Positions 56,904 through 64,000 of a stretch of DNA of 64,000 nt are shown here, piece after piece (position 1 is the first letter of the stretch; each line of letters begins with the position of its first letter). This stretch comes from Hyphomonas sp. (lineage in GTDB: Bacteria; Pseudomonadota; Alphaproteobacteria; Caulobacterales; Hyphomonadaceae): contig NZ_CP051230.1 in assembly GCF_017792385.1 (NCBI RefSeq), positions 1,364,001 through 1,428,000 on the forward strand, in the 5' to 3' direction. Made by a program: the position numbers and the translations under genes. Below the pieces are notes generated by a model. That model saw nothing but the letters and a program-made list of their open reading frames with translations. It was not told the DNA's origin and did no database searches.

Positions 56904-58310
56904 CTAGATGCGGATATCCAGACCGGTGGTGCCGGTGCGGGCCGCAGATGTTGCGGGGGAGGTGGGTGCAGAGGCTGCAATCTCGGCATCTTCTTCCGGT
57001 TCAGGCAGGCCCTGTGCGCGCCAGTCGGCGGCATTCTGGCCGGAGGCCTGTTCCCGGAAGGTCATTTCGTTTCCGGAGAGCCCATGCTGTTCCAGAACCG
57101 ACACCAGTTCGGGATGAAATGCGCGAATGCGCCGTATCGCGTCGGCAGAGTCGGCCGTTACGACGACATGCTGCAAGCCTTGCGAGTCGAACTTGAACTC
57201 AAGCGATACCCGGCCGAGTTCCGGCGAATCCAGTTGGACATGGACGCGATTGTGCAACTCATCCGAAGACAGGGATTGCGCGACAATCGTGGGAATGTCG
57301 CTTGGGGCCGCCACATAGTTGGCCGGGGTCAGAAGCGGATTGGCCGGAGCAGGCAGTTGGGGCGATACGTTTTGTGCGGCTGGCGTGCCGGAAGCGGGCG
57401 CCGCGCCAGTCAAAAGCACGGGCGATGACGCGGCATCGCCGCCAGATGCGAGCTCCGCACTGACGGATGCGGTCTGGAAGCCTGTGGCGGTCACGTTCTT
57501 CGCATCTGTCGTTCTACCGATCAGGTCGCTCGATGTCTCCGTACGGGGCAATTCAGTTTCGGTGCGCAGGGTAGCGTCCACCTTGTTCGTTCGGGGTGGC
57601 TGGGAAACCGGCATGTCCGTGTCACGAGCAAGGGCGTTGCCTGCGAACTCCATAATGCGATTGGGCGTGGTGGATTCCGCGTCTGTAGTATCGACAGGAG
57701 CGGCCGGATCGATGGAACGGGTCTCAAGCTCGGCCTCGCCGGATTGAACGCGCGCAGCGCCGCCGACTGTTTCGGTGGCCGCAACGGTCTGACGGTCCTG
57801 TTGTTCGGGGGTCTGTTCAACCGGGCCCGATGGTGTCTGCTTTGCAAGCAATTCACCGGTGTCCACGGTGGCCACGTCCGCTTCCGGAAGGGGAGAAGTT
57901 TCCTCAGGAACACTGGAAGCCTGAGCCGGCGCGCCTGTCATGATGGCCGGAAAAGCCTCAGCTTCGCCGGGCGTGTCCGCATCGTCCATCAGCCGCTGAA
58001 CTATGTCGGTCAGGGGCGCACCCTCATTCAGGAGGCCTTGTGCCGCTTCCAGGTTTGCCTCGGTGAGTTCGAGGTCGCCATTTGCGAGTGCCAGGATGGC
58101 TGCCCGCACGTCTTCCGTTTGGCCTTGTGTCTCCTGCGCGAGGCCATCCGCATTGCCGGAAGCCGATTCTGGATCGCCCAGCAGGGCCTGAAGGTTGAAT
58201 TGTTTCAGGAATGCCTCTGCAGAGTCACCGTCAGACGGGATTGCCGCCCCCGAATTCTGGTCTCCGGAACCAGTGGGGCGCAAAAAGTCCGTAATCAGAA
58301 AGGATGACAT
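56904..58310 (-). CDS. fliK: flagellar hook-length control protein FliK
   Basis: 468 residues. A long, low-complexity N-terminal and middle region rich in Ala, Thr, Glu, Pro and Gln (about 20-330) acts as a molecular ruler in the family. The C-terminal Flg_hook domain has NRVHVQLDSPELGRVSLEFKFDSQGLQHVVVTADSADAIRRIR and LSGNEMTFREQ. Weak sequence conservation outside the C-terminus is normal for FliK. It precedes flgD by 11 bases. Possible CtrA-like sites lie just upstream (58324-58338). Confidence 0.85.
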   Translation of the reverse strand: MSSFLITDFLRPTGSGDQNSGAAIPSDGDSAEAFLKQFNLQALLGDPESASGNADGLAQETQGQTEDVRAAILALANGDLELTEANLEAAQGLLNEGAPLTDIVQRLMDDADTPGEAEAFPAIMTGAPAQASSVPEETSPLPEADVATVDTGELLAKQTPSGPVEQTPEQQDRQTVAATETVGGAARVQSGEAELETRSIDPAAPVDTTDAESTTPNRIMEFAGNALARDTDMPVSQPPRTNKVDATLRTETELPRTETSSDLIGRTTDAKNVTATGFQTASVSAELASGGDAASSPVLLTGAAPASGTPAAQNVSPQLPAPANPLLTPANYVAAPSDIPTIVAQSLSSDELHNRVHVQLDSPELGRVSLEFKFDSQGLQHVVVTADSADAIRRIRAFHPELVSVLEQHGLSGNEMTFREQASGQNAADWRAQGLPEPEEDAEIAASAPTSPATSAARTGTTGLDIRI

Positions 58311-58323
58311 TGGTTAACCCGGC

Positions 58324-58338
58324 TTAGCTTTCTTTTAA
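58324..58338. promoter_or_regulatory. possible CtrA binding site in the fliK/flgJ intergenic region
   Basis: TTAG-CTTTCTT-TTAA, one mismatch to TTAA-N7-TTAA, followed by CC. Another TTAACC lies 10 bases upstream. The site is between divergent fliK and flgJ and could serve both. Confidence 0.35.
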
Positions 58339-58421
58339 CCCTACTAGCCCCACCACTGGTAAAATAAGATTTAAGCAGACGCGGTTTCTTCGACTGTGTC
58401 ACGGCAAGCTGGAGAACGGGA

Positions 58422-58739
58422 ATGTCGATTGTTCAAGGGCCGGTCATGTCACCTGCGCAGCAGTTGACCGCAAACACCGCGAAGTCTTTTTCTGCCGGGC
58501 CGGATGCGGCAGACATCAACCAGAGATTCGAACAGTTGCTCTGGGCGGAAATGCTGGCTCACACCGGCCTTGAAGAGGCGTTCACCAAATCCGGCGGCCA
58601 GGCAGCCTCGGCCTTCTCCCGAATGATCATTGAATCCATAGCGGAAGACCTTGCGCGGTCCCACCCGCTGGGCCTCGACGCGACGGGCCTGAACGACAGG
58701 ACCGCCCAGGTTTCCATGGAAGGAGGCGACGATGAATAA
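58422..58739 (+). CDS. flgJ: FlgJ-type rod-binding protein (N-terminal domain only)
   Basis: 105 residues with the rod-binding motif FEQLLWAEMLAHTGLEEAF and SAFSRMIIESIAEDLARSHPLGL. It lacks the peptidoglycan hydrolase domain of enterobacterial FlgJ, as is usual in Alphaproteobacteria. It overlaps the next gene by 8 bases. Confidence 0.82.
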   Translation: MSIVQGPVMSPAQQLTANTAKSFSAGPDAADINQRFEQLLWAEMLAHTGLEEAFTKSGGQAASAFSRMIIESIAEDLARSHPLGLDATGLNDRTAQVSMEGGDDE

Positions 58740-59115
58740 TCCACAAGCATTCGATCAGACCATGGATCGTCTTGAACAGGTGCTGGCGGCAGAACGCCAA
58801 TGCCTCGCCATGGGCCAGGTGCACGTGATCGCCGAACTGACTGCCGAGAAGGCCGACGCCATGCAGGCACTGGATCGGTTAATGCGGGAGGGGCCTGCAA
58901 CGCCCAGCGGCCCGGAAATCGGTCCGCGCCTGAAGCGGATTATCCGGGCAGCGCAGGAAAACGCACAGCATTTCGGAGCCGTGCAGCAGGGCCTGCGGAA
59001 GCTGACCGAACGTGTAAGCGGAGCAACACAGGATGCTTATGTCGGGGCCTATCAGGCCAATGGACTCCAGACCCCGTTCACTAAGGCCACAGGCAATTAT
59101 CAGAAGAAGGTGTGA
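58732..59115 (+). CDS. FlgN-like flagellar export chaperone
   Basis: 127 residues, helical throughout: QTMDRLEQVLAAERQCLAMGQVHVIAELTAEKADAMQAL at the N-terminus and a C-terminal helix ending in a basic stretch (YQKKV). This layout and the location after flgJ fit FlgN, the chaperone for FlgK and FlgL. FlgN proteins are poorly conserved, so the call is moderate. Confidence 0.65.
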   Translation: MNNPQAFDQTMDRLEQVLAAERQCLAMGQVHVIAELTAEKADAMQALDRLMREGPATPSGPEIGPRLKRIIRAAQENAQHFGAVQQGLRKLTERVSGATQDAYVGAYQANGLQTPFTKATGNYQKKV

Positions 59116-59256
59116 CAGTTAACTGATTTTACACGGGTACTGTTTACTTCCTTACAGCGACCAAGATGGGTTGCGGGATTTCCCGACGTCAGGACGACGT
59201 AAGATCGAACCTAGGCCGCGTTCAGCGCGCGCCTGACGAATTAGGGGTACATTCAA

Positions 59257-60834
59257 ATGTCCAGCATTCTGACAAACAATAGTGCGATGGTTGCGCTGCA
59301 GACTCTGCGCGGAATCAACAGCAACCTCGAGACGGTCCAGTCCGAGATTTCTACCGGCAAGAAAGTTGCCACCGCAAAAGACAACGCAGCCATCTGGGCT
59401 ATCTCGACGGTCATGTCGACCGACGTGGACAGCTTCAACCAGATCACCGACTCCCTGAACAAGGGTTCTTCGACGGTTGGTGTTGCGCGTGCCGCTTCCG
59501 AGCAAGTTACCGAACTGCTTCAGGATATGAAAAACCTGATCGTGTCTGCTCAGGAAGACCTGAACGCCGATGACCGCGCCAAGATCCAGACGGATATCGA
59601 CGCCAAGCGCACCGCGATCAGCAACATCGTCAATGCAGCCCAGTTCAACGGCCAGAACCTGCTGCAGGGTACCGAGAGCATCAGCATCCTCGCTTCCCTG
59701 GACCGTGGGTCCGACGGCTCCGTGACGGCGACGTCGATCACGGTCAACCGTCAGGACCTGCAGACGAACGCAGCAGTTGACGCAGCCGACAAGGCTGCCT
59801 CGGACGCCGGTTATGTTTCCACGGCCGATTCTGCCACGGACTCCACTGTGGACCTGTCCAGCGGTGACGCGGGCTTCCTGTCGACCGCTCAGAGCGGCAC
59901 CATCAACGATGGCAACGATGCTGACATCACGGTCGACGCCGGTACGGTGAATGCCGGTGACGAGTTCACGATCAATGTCGGCGGTTCCGCCTACACCTAT
60001 ACGGCTTCGGAAGGCGACACGTCCAATGATGTGGCGGCTGGCCTGAAGACTCTGATCGATGCAGGATCCATCGCCAACCTGACTGTCACCGTGACGCCGG
60101 GTGCTGATCCGTCCTCTGATGATGCAACGATCAATCTGGCTGCCAGTGGTGGCAACGTGACCTTTGACGAAACCGCCCTGGCTGCGGAAACCACCGAGAG
60201 TGTGATTTCCGATGGCGACACAGTTGATGTGACGCTGGCCGGCGGAACGATCTCTGAAGGCGATACGTTCACGATCAACGTCGGTGACGCAGACTACACC
60301 TACACGGCTGCCGACGGCGACACCAACAATGATGTTGCGGCTGGCCTGAAAGCCCTGATCGATGCGGGCGGTGTGACCGACCTCGTTGTCACCGTGACAG
60401 ACGCTGCTGATCCGACCTCGGATGCGGCCACGATCTCTCTCGAGGCTGATGGTAGCGACGTGAACGTCAATCTTGCGGGTCTCGCATCCCAGAACGCAGC
60501 TGTGGCTGCTGGCGGACTTGGCGCAATCGCTGATCTCAGCGTCGCAACGTCTGCAGACGCAACGACCGCTCTGAACACGATTGAGGACCTGCTCGACACG
60601 GCAATCAATGCCGCGACCGCATTCGGTTCCGCACAGACGCAGATCGAAGGTCAGGGCGAGTTCGTTCAGACACTCATCGACTCCATGACGTCCGGTATCG
60701 GCGCCATGGTCGACGCAGACATCGAGGCGGCTTCCGCCAAGCTTCAGGCCCTGCAGGTTCAGCAGCAGCTCGGCGTCCAGGCGCTGTCGATTGCGAACTC
60801 GAACCCGCAGACGCTTCTGTCGCTGTTCAGATAA
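59257..60834 (+). CDS. flagellin with a duplicated central domain
   Basis: 525 residues. The conserved N-terminal D0/D1 (SSILTNNSAMVALQTLRGINSNLETVQSEISTGKKVATAKDN) and C-terminal D1/D0 (DIEAASAKLQALQVQQQLGVQALSIANSNPQTLLSLFR) flank a surface-exposed middle. That middle contains two tandem copies of an 87-residue unit (residues about 223-309 and 324-410; bases 59923-60183 and 60226-60486). Hand alignment gives about 60% identity. Each unit has F-T-I-N-V-G, Y-T-Y-T-A, G-D-T-x-N-D-V-A-A-G-L-K and resembles the flagellin IN motif. It is longer than the 270-residue flagellins typical of Caulobacter. First of flagellin-flaF-flbT. Confidence 0.93.
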   Translation: MSSILTNNSAMVALQTLRGINSNLETVQSEISTGKKVATAKDNAAIWAISTVMSTDVDSFNQITDSLNKGSSTVGVARAASEQVTELLQDMKNLIVSAQEDLNADDRAKIQTDIDAKRTAISNIVNAAQFNGQNLLQGTESISILASLDRGSDGSVTATSITVNRQDLQTNAAVDAADKAASDAGYVSTADSATDSTVDLSSGDAGFLSTAQSGTINDGNDADITVDAGTVNAGDEFTINVGGSAYTYTASEGDTSNDVAAGLKTLIDAGSIANLTVTVTPGADPSSDDATINLAASGGNVTFDETALAAETTESVISDGDTVDVTLAGGTISEGDTFTINVGDADYTYTAADGDTNNDVAAGLKALIDAGGVTDLVVTVTDAADPTSDAATISLEADGSDVNVNLAGLASQNAAVAAGGLGAIADLSVATSADATTALNTIEDLLDTAINAATAFGSAQTQIEGQGEFVQTLIDSMTSGIGAMVDADIEAASAKLQALQVQQQLGVQALSIANSNPQTLLSLFR

Positions 60835-60842
60835 TCCTAACC

Positions 60843-60872
60843 GGACCCAGGCGCTGACAGGTGCCTGGGTCC
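60843..60872 (+). other. intercistronic hairpin between the flagellin gene and flaF
   Basis: Perfect 10-base arms GGACCCAGGC (60843-60852) and GCCTGGGTCC (60863-60872) with a 10-base loop. No T-tract follows, so it is more likely a partial terminator, an mRNA-stabilising 3' end for the flagellin message, or a binding site linked to FlbT-type control than a full stop. Function inferred only. Confidence 0.55.
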
Positions 60873-60899
60873 ACCTACTTGACCTGCTAGAGAGGGTAC

Positions 60900-61289
60900 A
60901 TGCAACAACTGGCTTACAAGGCGTATGGTGAAGTAACGAGCCGGACTGCAAATAATGGGCAGATTGAGTACGCCCTCTTCGATGAGATCACACAGGCTCT
61001 TAAATCCGTAGATCAGGATGAGATGCCCTCACCGGCGGTCTGGGGCGACGCCATCGACCGCAACCTCAAGCTCTGGCAAATCCTGGCAACGGATCTGATG
61101 AGCGATGCCAATCAGCTGGATCCGAACCTGAAGCGCAACCTTGTCGCTTTGTCCGAATCCGTTCGTCGTATCAGCTACAATGTACTGTCCCGCAAGGCCG
61201 AAATCGCCGAGCTGGTCGAAATCAACGAAATCATCATGCAGGGCCTGGCGGGCAATATTCCGTCCCCTGCAAGCGTGGCGGCTGAATAA
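60900..61289 (+). CDS. flaF: flagellin biosynthesis regulator FlaF
   Basis: 129 residues. QLAYKAYGEVTSRTANNGQIEYALFDEITQAL at the N-terminus and a helical remainder (LWQILATDLMSDANQLDPNLKRNLVALSESVRR) match FlaF, which promotes flagellin translation and secretion in Alphaproteobacteria. Its stop overlaps the flbT start by one base. Confidence 0.92.
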   Translation: MQQLAYKAYGEVTSRTANNGQIEYALFDEITQALKSVDQDEMPSPAVWGDAIDRNLKLWQILATDLMSDANQLDPNLKRNLVALSESVRRISYNVLSRKAEIAELVEINEIIMQGLAGNIPSPASVAAE

Positions 61290-61723
61290 TGTCGGGTCTG
61301 GTCCTCAAACTGGCAGCGGGCGAACGTTTCGTGGTCAATGGTGCCCTCCTCGAGAATGGCGACAAGCCGTCCACGATCCGCGTGGTGGACGATGATGCAC
61401 GAATCCTGCGTTGCCGGGATGCGATGAAGCCGGATGAAGTCGATTCTCCTGCCAAGCGTGTCTACTATGCCATCCAGCTCATTATCACCGGAGACCTCAA
61501 GGAGGACGACGTCCTGCCGGCGATCCTCGAAGAGTGCACGCGTCTCGAAGATGTCTTCGAAACGATTGATCGCAAGCTGATGAATGTCCTGAAATCCATG
61601 CTGGGGCGTGGCAATTTCTATTCTGCGCTCTGTCACTTGCGCGGCATCATTGCCATTGAGGCCGAACTTCTGAAAGTCGCGCACACCAAGGCGTCCTATA
61701 CTGCTGAGGCCCGGGTGGCCTGA
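61289..61723 (+). CDS. flbT: flagellin mRNA regulator FlbT
   Basis: 144 residues: SGLVLKLAAGERFVVNGALLENGDKPSTIRV, then RVYYAIQLIITGD and a helical C-terminus (GRGNFYSALCHLRGIIAIEAELL). FlbT binds the 5' leader of flagellin mRNA and triggers its decay until the hook is complete in Caulobacter. Its place right after flaF is the standard order. Confidence 0.92.
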   Translation: MSGLVLKLAAGERFVVNGALLENGDKPSTIRVVDDDARILRCRDAMKPDEVDSPAKRVYYAIQLIITGDLKEDDVLPAILEECTRLEDVFETIDRKLMNVLKSMLGRGNFYSALCHLRGIIAIEAELLKVAHTKASYTAEARVA

Positions 61724-61724
61724 C

Positions 61725-62567
61725 ATGTCATATCAGCCCGTCATTCCCTTGACCGGTTACAATGGGTGGAAGTTCCTAGAATCCACCCTGGACAAGCAGA
61801 TCGAGAACTATGCGGACTCGGCCAGCGTCAAGAATGACCGTGACTATTTCGAGCAGAAGATGTCTTCCCCGATCACGATGGAAGACTTTCTGTCCGACAC
61901 GCGGCTTCTGCGCATTTCACTGACGGCATTCGATCTGGGCGGGGAAGAATGGAAAGGCGGTTTCATCCGCCACGTCATGGAGGAACGGGCGGACCCTGAC
62001 AGCACCTTCCTGACGCGCCTGAACAATACAGCCTACACAAATTTCGCGAATGCCTTCGCCCTACAGGATGGCAAGGTCTCGCTCTCGGCAGATACAATTG
62101 CCACGCTCGGTGACCAATTCGAGTTGGCGTCCTTCCGCAGCGCTGTCGGTGATGTCGACAACAATATGAAACTGAGCCTGAACTTTCAGGCCAAGATCGG
62201 CGAACTCGTTCGCGCGGAATCGAGCGAGACGGCCAATCTGTACCGTCTGCTCGGGGATGTGCCTGTCCGGACGGTTCTGGAAACGGCGCTCAATCTGCCG
62301 GATGATTTCAACAGTCTCGATCTGGACCTTCAGGCAAAGATTCTGAAGGAGCGGATGCTCAGCGTCTTCTCGATCAGTAGCGTGTCAGACGTCACCAAGC
62401 CGGAGGTCGTGGACAAGGCGATCCAGCGGTTCCATACGATGGACATGATCGAGAGTGGTCAGTCGTCGCTTTCGTCAGGTTCGGTGGCTCTGACACTGCT
62501 GAACAACGCCGCTGGCTTTGGGGCCACGGCCAGCCAGAACCTGTTCCTCAGCATCCTGTCCAGCTAG
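61725..62567 (+). CDS. DUF1217 flagellar-cluster protein
   Basis: 280 residues. It carries two related helical segments of the DUF1217 type: LSDTRLLRISLTAFDL-like runs near residue 65, and the C-terminal NFQAKIGELV...LLGDVPVRTVLETALNLP. DUF1217 proteins occur in alphaproteobacterial flagellar clusters; function is not established. It starts 1 base after flbT. Its TAG stop shares CTAG with the stop of the convergent fliI gene. Confidence 0.8.
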   Translation: MSYQPVIPLTGYNGWKFLESTLDKQIENYADSASVKNDRDYFEQKMSSPITMEDFLSDTRLLRISLTAFDLGGEEWKGGFIRHVMEERADPDSTFLTRLNNTAYTNFANAFALQDGKVSLSADTIATLGDQFELASFRSAVGDVDNNMKLSLNFQAKIGELVRAESSETANLYRLLGDVPVRTVLETALNLPDDFNSLDLDLQAKILKERMLSVFSISSVSDVTKPEVVDKAIQRFHTMDMIESGQSSLSSGSVALTLLNNAAGFGATASQNLFLSILSS

Positions 62568-63892
62568 GATTTGACCGGAACCGGCGTCACGTCGGGATGG
62601 AGCAGGCTATCCAGATGTCCGAAAGCTTGCGGAATGCCGCCGGGATTTGGTCCCGCCACAAACGCGTCCAGATGAGGAAACAGGTCGATCGCCCGGTCGC
62701 CTTCCGCGTCATGTCCCCGTTCATACAGGTTTGCCCTCAGCATCGGGGCAATCTCTTCATAGAGGGCGAGCGTCCGCCGGTATTCCCGGATCAGGCCGTT
62801 CTCCTCCGGCGCCGCTGCGTCCGGCAGACAGCGGGAAACACTGCGCAACACGTCAATGGCTGGATATCGGCCGCGCTCTGATATCTCGCGGGACAGGATG
62901 ATGTGGCCGTCAAGCACACCGCGCACCATGTCGGCCACGGGCTCTTCCATGTCCGATCCGGCGACCAGCACGGAGAAGATCGCCGTGATGTCCCCTTGCT
63001 GCGCCGTGCCCGGCCCGGTCCGTTCGGCAATTTCGGCAATCGCGCGCACGGTGGAGGGTGGAAAGGCGTGCAGGGCAGGGGTTTCGCCAGCGGCCAGTGC
63101 CACTTCCCGGTGCGCTTCGGCAAATCGCGTAATCGAGTCGAACAGGAACAGGACCTGGTGTCCTTCGTCGCGAAAGTGTTCTGCGGCTGCGATGGCGCAG
63201 AGGGCTGCGCGCTTCTTGGCGCCGGGCGGATCGTTTGCCGTGGCAGCCACAATGACGGTGCGCGCCTGGACATCCTTGGGCAGGGTCTTGTGGACGAACT
63301 CGTTCACCTCGCGGCTACGCTCACCGATCAGGGCGATGACCACCCGGTCCGCCTGTACGCCCCCCGCCATGGATCCGAGAAAGGTCGACTTGCCAACCCC
63401 GGACCCCGCGAACAGGCCCAGTCGCTGGCCGCGGCAGATTGGCAGGATGGTGTCGGTGATCATCCAGCCTGTTGGCAGCCTGTCCCCGAGGCCCTTCCGC
63501 GCCGTATTCTCTGGCGGCGCTGCTTTCAAAGGCCGTTTCCGGGTGTTCGGGGCGGCGGCATTCTTCGCCGTTCCCTGGATCGTGCCTCGATAGTCGACGA
63601 TCCTGCCAAGCCAGTGATCCCCCGGCTCGACATCGGCTTCCTGTTCGAGATGGACGCGGTCGCCGATGCGGATATCGCCGGAATCGCCATACATCATGGC
63701 CTTCACATGCTCGCCTGACACGGCCAGCACTTCGCCCTGAACCTCACCCAGCCGGGTCTGGACGCGCACCTCATTCCCCAGCCGGGAAAACCCGCTGATG
63801 CCGGCAATTTGGATCAGGCCGGGCGCGACGTCCGTGACGGTGCCCCAGACGCGGTACAGCCGGTCAGGAAAATTCGGTGCTGCGTGCAACAA
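62564..63892 (-). CDS. fliI: flagellar type III export ATPase FliI
   Basis: 442 residues. Walker A GLFAGSGVGKSTFLG (about 157-171), ALIGERSREVNEFV, Walker B VLFLFDSITRFAEAHREVALAAGETP, and a catalytic core typical of FliI/YscN. The N-terminal beta-barrel has GTVTDVAPGLIQIAGI. The first codon appears to be TTG (63890-63892), and the next is also TTG, so the true start is uncertain. fliJ, usually next to fliI, is not seen; it could only be in another locus or outside the window. Confidence 0.95.
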   Translation of the reverse strand: MLHAAPNFPDRLYRVWGTVTDVAPGLIQIAGISGFSRLGNEVRVQTRLGEVQGEVLAVSGEHVKAMMYGDSGDIRIGDRVHLEQEADVEPGDHWLGRIVDYRGTIQGTAKNAAAPNTRKRPLKAAPPENTARKGLGDRLPTGWMITDTILPICRGQRLGLFAGSGVGKSTFLGSMAGGVQADRVVIALIGERSREVNEFVHKTLPKDVQARTVIVAATANDPPGAKKRAALCAIAAAEHFRDEGHQVLFLFDSITRFAEAHREVALAAGETPALHAFPPSTVRAIAEIAERTGPGTAQQGDITAIFSVLVAGSDMEEPVADMVRGVLDGHIILSREISERGRYPAIDVLRSVSRCLPDAAAPEENGLIREYRRTLALYEEIAPMLRANLYERGHDAEGDRAIDLFPHLDAFVAGPNPGGIPQAFGHLDSLLHPDVTPVPVKS

Positions 63893-63914
63893 GTAAACAG
63901 ATCCCGCTCATTCA

Positions 63915-63929
63915 TTAACCATTTCTTCA
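63915..63929. promoter_or_regulatory. possible CtrA binding site upstream of fliI
   Basis: TTAA-CCATTTC-TTCA, one mismatch to TTAA-N7-TTAA, between fliI and a divergent gene starting near 63975. A further GCGTTAACT lies at 63954-63962. Confidence 0.35.
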
Positions 63930-63974
63930 AATTAGACCGGCAATTCTTCCAAAGCGTTAACTAGGAGTGATTCC

Positions 63975-64000
63975 GTGTCGATTCTCAATCTGGACGTCCT
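63975..64000 (+). CDS. start of a divergent gene, cut by the window edge
   Basis: GTG 63975 follows TAGGAGTGATTCC, a reasonable ribosome binding site, and reads (M)SILNLDV to the end of the window. Eight codons are too few to name it. It is divergent from fliI and shares the possible CtrA region, so a flagellar or cell-cycle gene is likely. Confidence 0.4.

Noticed and set aside
58311..59256. Sigma-54 type (GG-N10-GC) promoters for late flagellar genes
   Set aside because: Looked for TGGCAC-N5-TTGC in front of flgJ and flagellin by eye; no convincing match.
59152..60951. 599-codon minus-strand frame over the flagellin gene
   Set aside because: Mirror of the low-complexity flagellin repeats; no ribosome binding site or family pattern.

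Overview
The window looks like chromosomal DNA of a flagellated alphaproteobacterium of the Caulobacterales/Hyphomonadaceae type. Evidence: high GC throughout; a PhyR-NepR-EcfG general stress response (found only in Alphaproteobacteria); the flagellin regulators FlaF and FlbT; a FlbE-type FliH; and a Caulobacter-style TonB-dependent receptor. The family assignment is inferred from gene content only. No rRNA, tRNA, CRISPR array, insertion sequence or phage was seen.

Region 1 (1-11 kb) is a general stress response island. After the end of a GtrA-like gene and a 3-hydroxybutyryl-CoA dehydrogenase comes a first nepR-ecfG pair. The core set follows: phyR, a second nepR-ecfG pair and a PhyK-like HisKA_2 kinase. 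Around them are small envelope and stress genes: DUF883, holin-like, Crp-family, DUF1328, entericidin, acidic lipoprotein and AI-2E-family transporter genes. Reading the intergenic DNA shows repeated GGAAC-N16/17-CGTT-like elements, the alphaproteobacterial EcfG promoter. Four are exact and four have one mismatch in the -10. They point at almost every one of these operons, and one points at a stretch with no convincing gene.

Region 2 (11-33 kb) is a carbohydrate, probably pectin/polygalacturonate, utilisation locus. It holds a GH3 glycosidase with a sodium:solute symporter and a LacI regulator; a TRAP transporter (DctPQM); a lipoprotein; a carboxylesterase; KDG kinase (kdgK); KduD; a DhuI-like RpiB-fold isomerase in place of KduI; a second LacI regulator; a PL1 pectate-lyase-like lipoprotein; an FAH/MhpD-type hydratase; and a 925-residue TonB receptor. 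Four promoters carry a LacI-type operator with core ACCGGTKTC and a fifth carries a variant, so the locus reads as one regulon: outer-membrane binding and uptake, cleavage, TRAP import, then DKI to DKII to KDG to KDPG. Embedded in it are three tandem paralogues of an unrecognised secreted four-cysteine protein (27.7-29.4 kb).

Region 3 (33-37.4 kb) has a MASE1-PAS-PAS hybrid histidine kinase with REC and Hpt domains, divergent from a second PhyR-like protein (sigma-like domain plus REC).

Region 4 (37.4-64 kb) is a large flagellar cluster: motE-like, a flagellar-associated coiled-coil gene, fliL, fliF-flbE-fliN-fliP-fliG, flgI-flgL-flgK-flgE-motB, a divergent fliM, motA plus a secreted 578-residue protein of unknown function, flgF-flgG-flgA-flgH-fliL2, flgD-fliK, flgJ-flgN, flagellin-flaF-flbT-DUF1217 and fliI. 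Many genes overlap by 1-10 bases, which suggests translational coupling. FlhA, FlhB, FliQ, FliR, FliE, FlgB and FlgC are not in this window.
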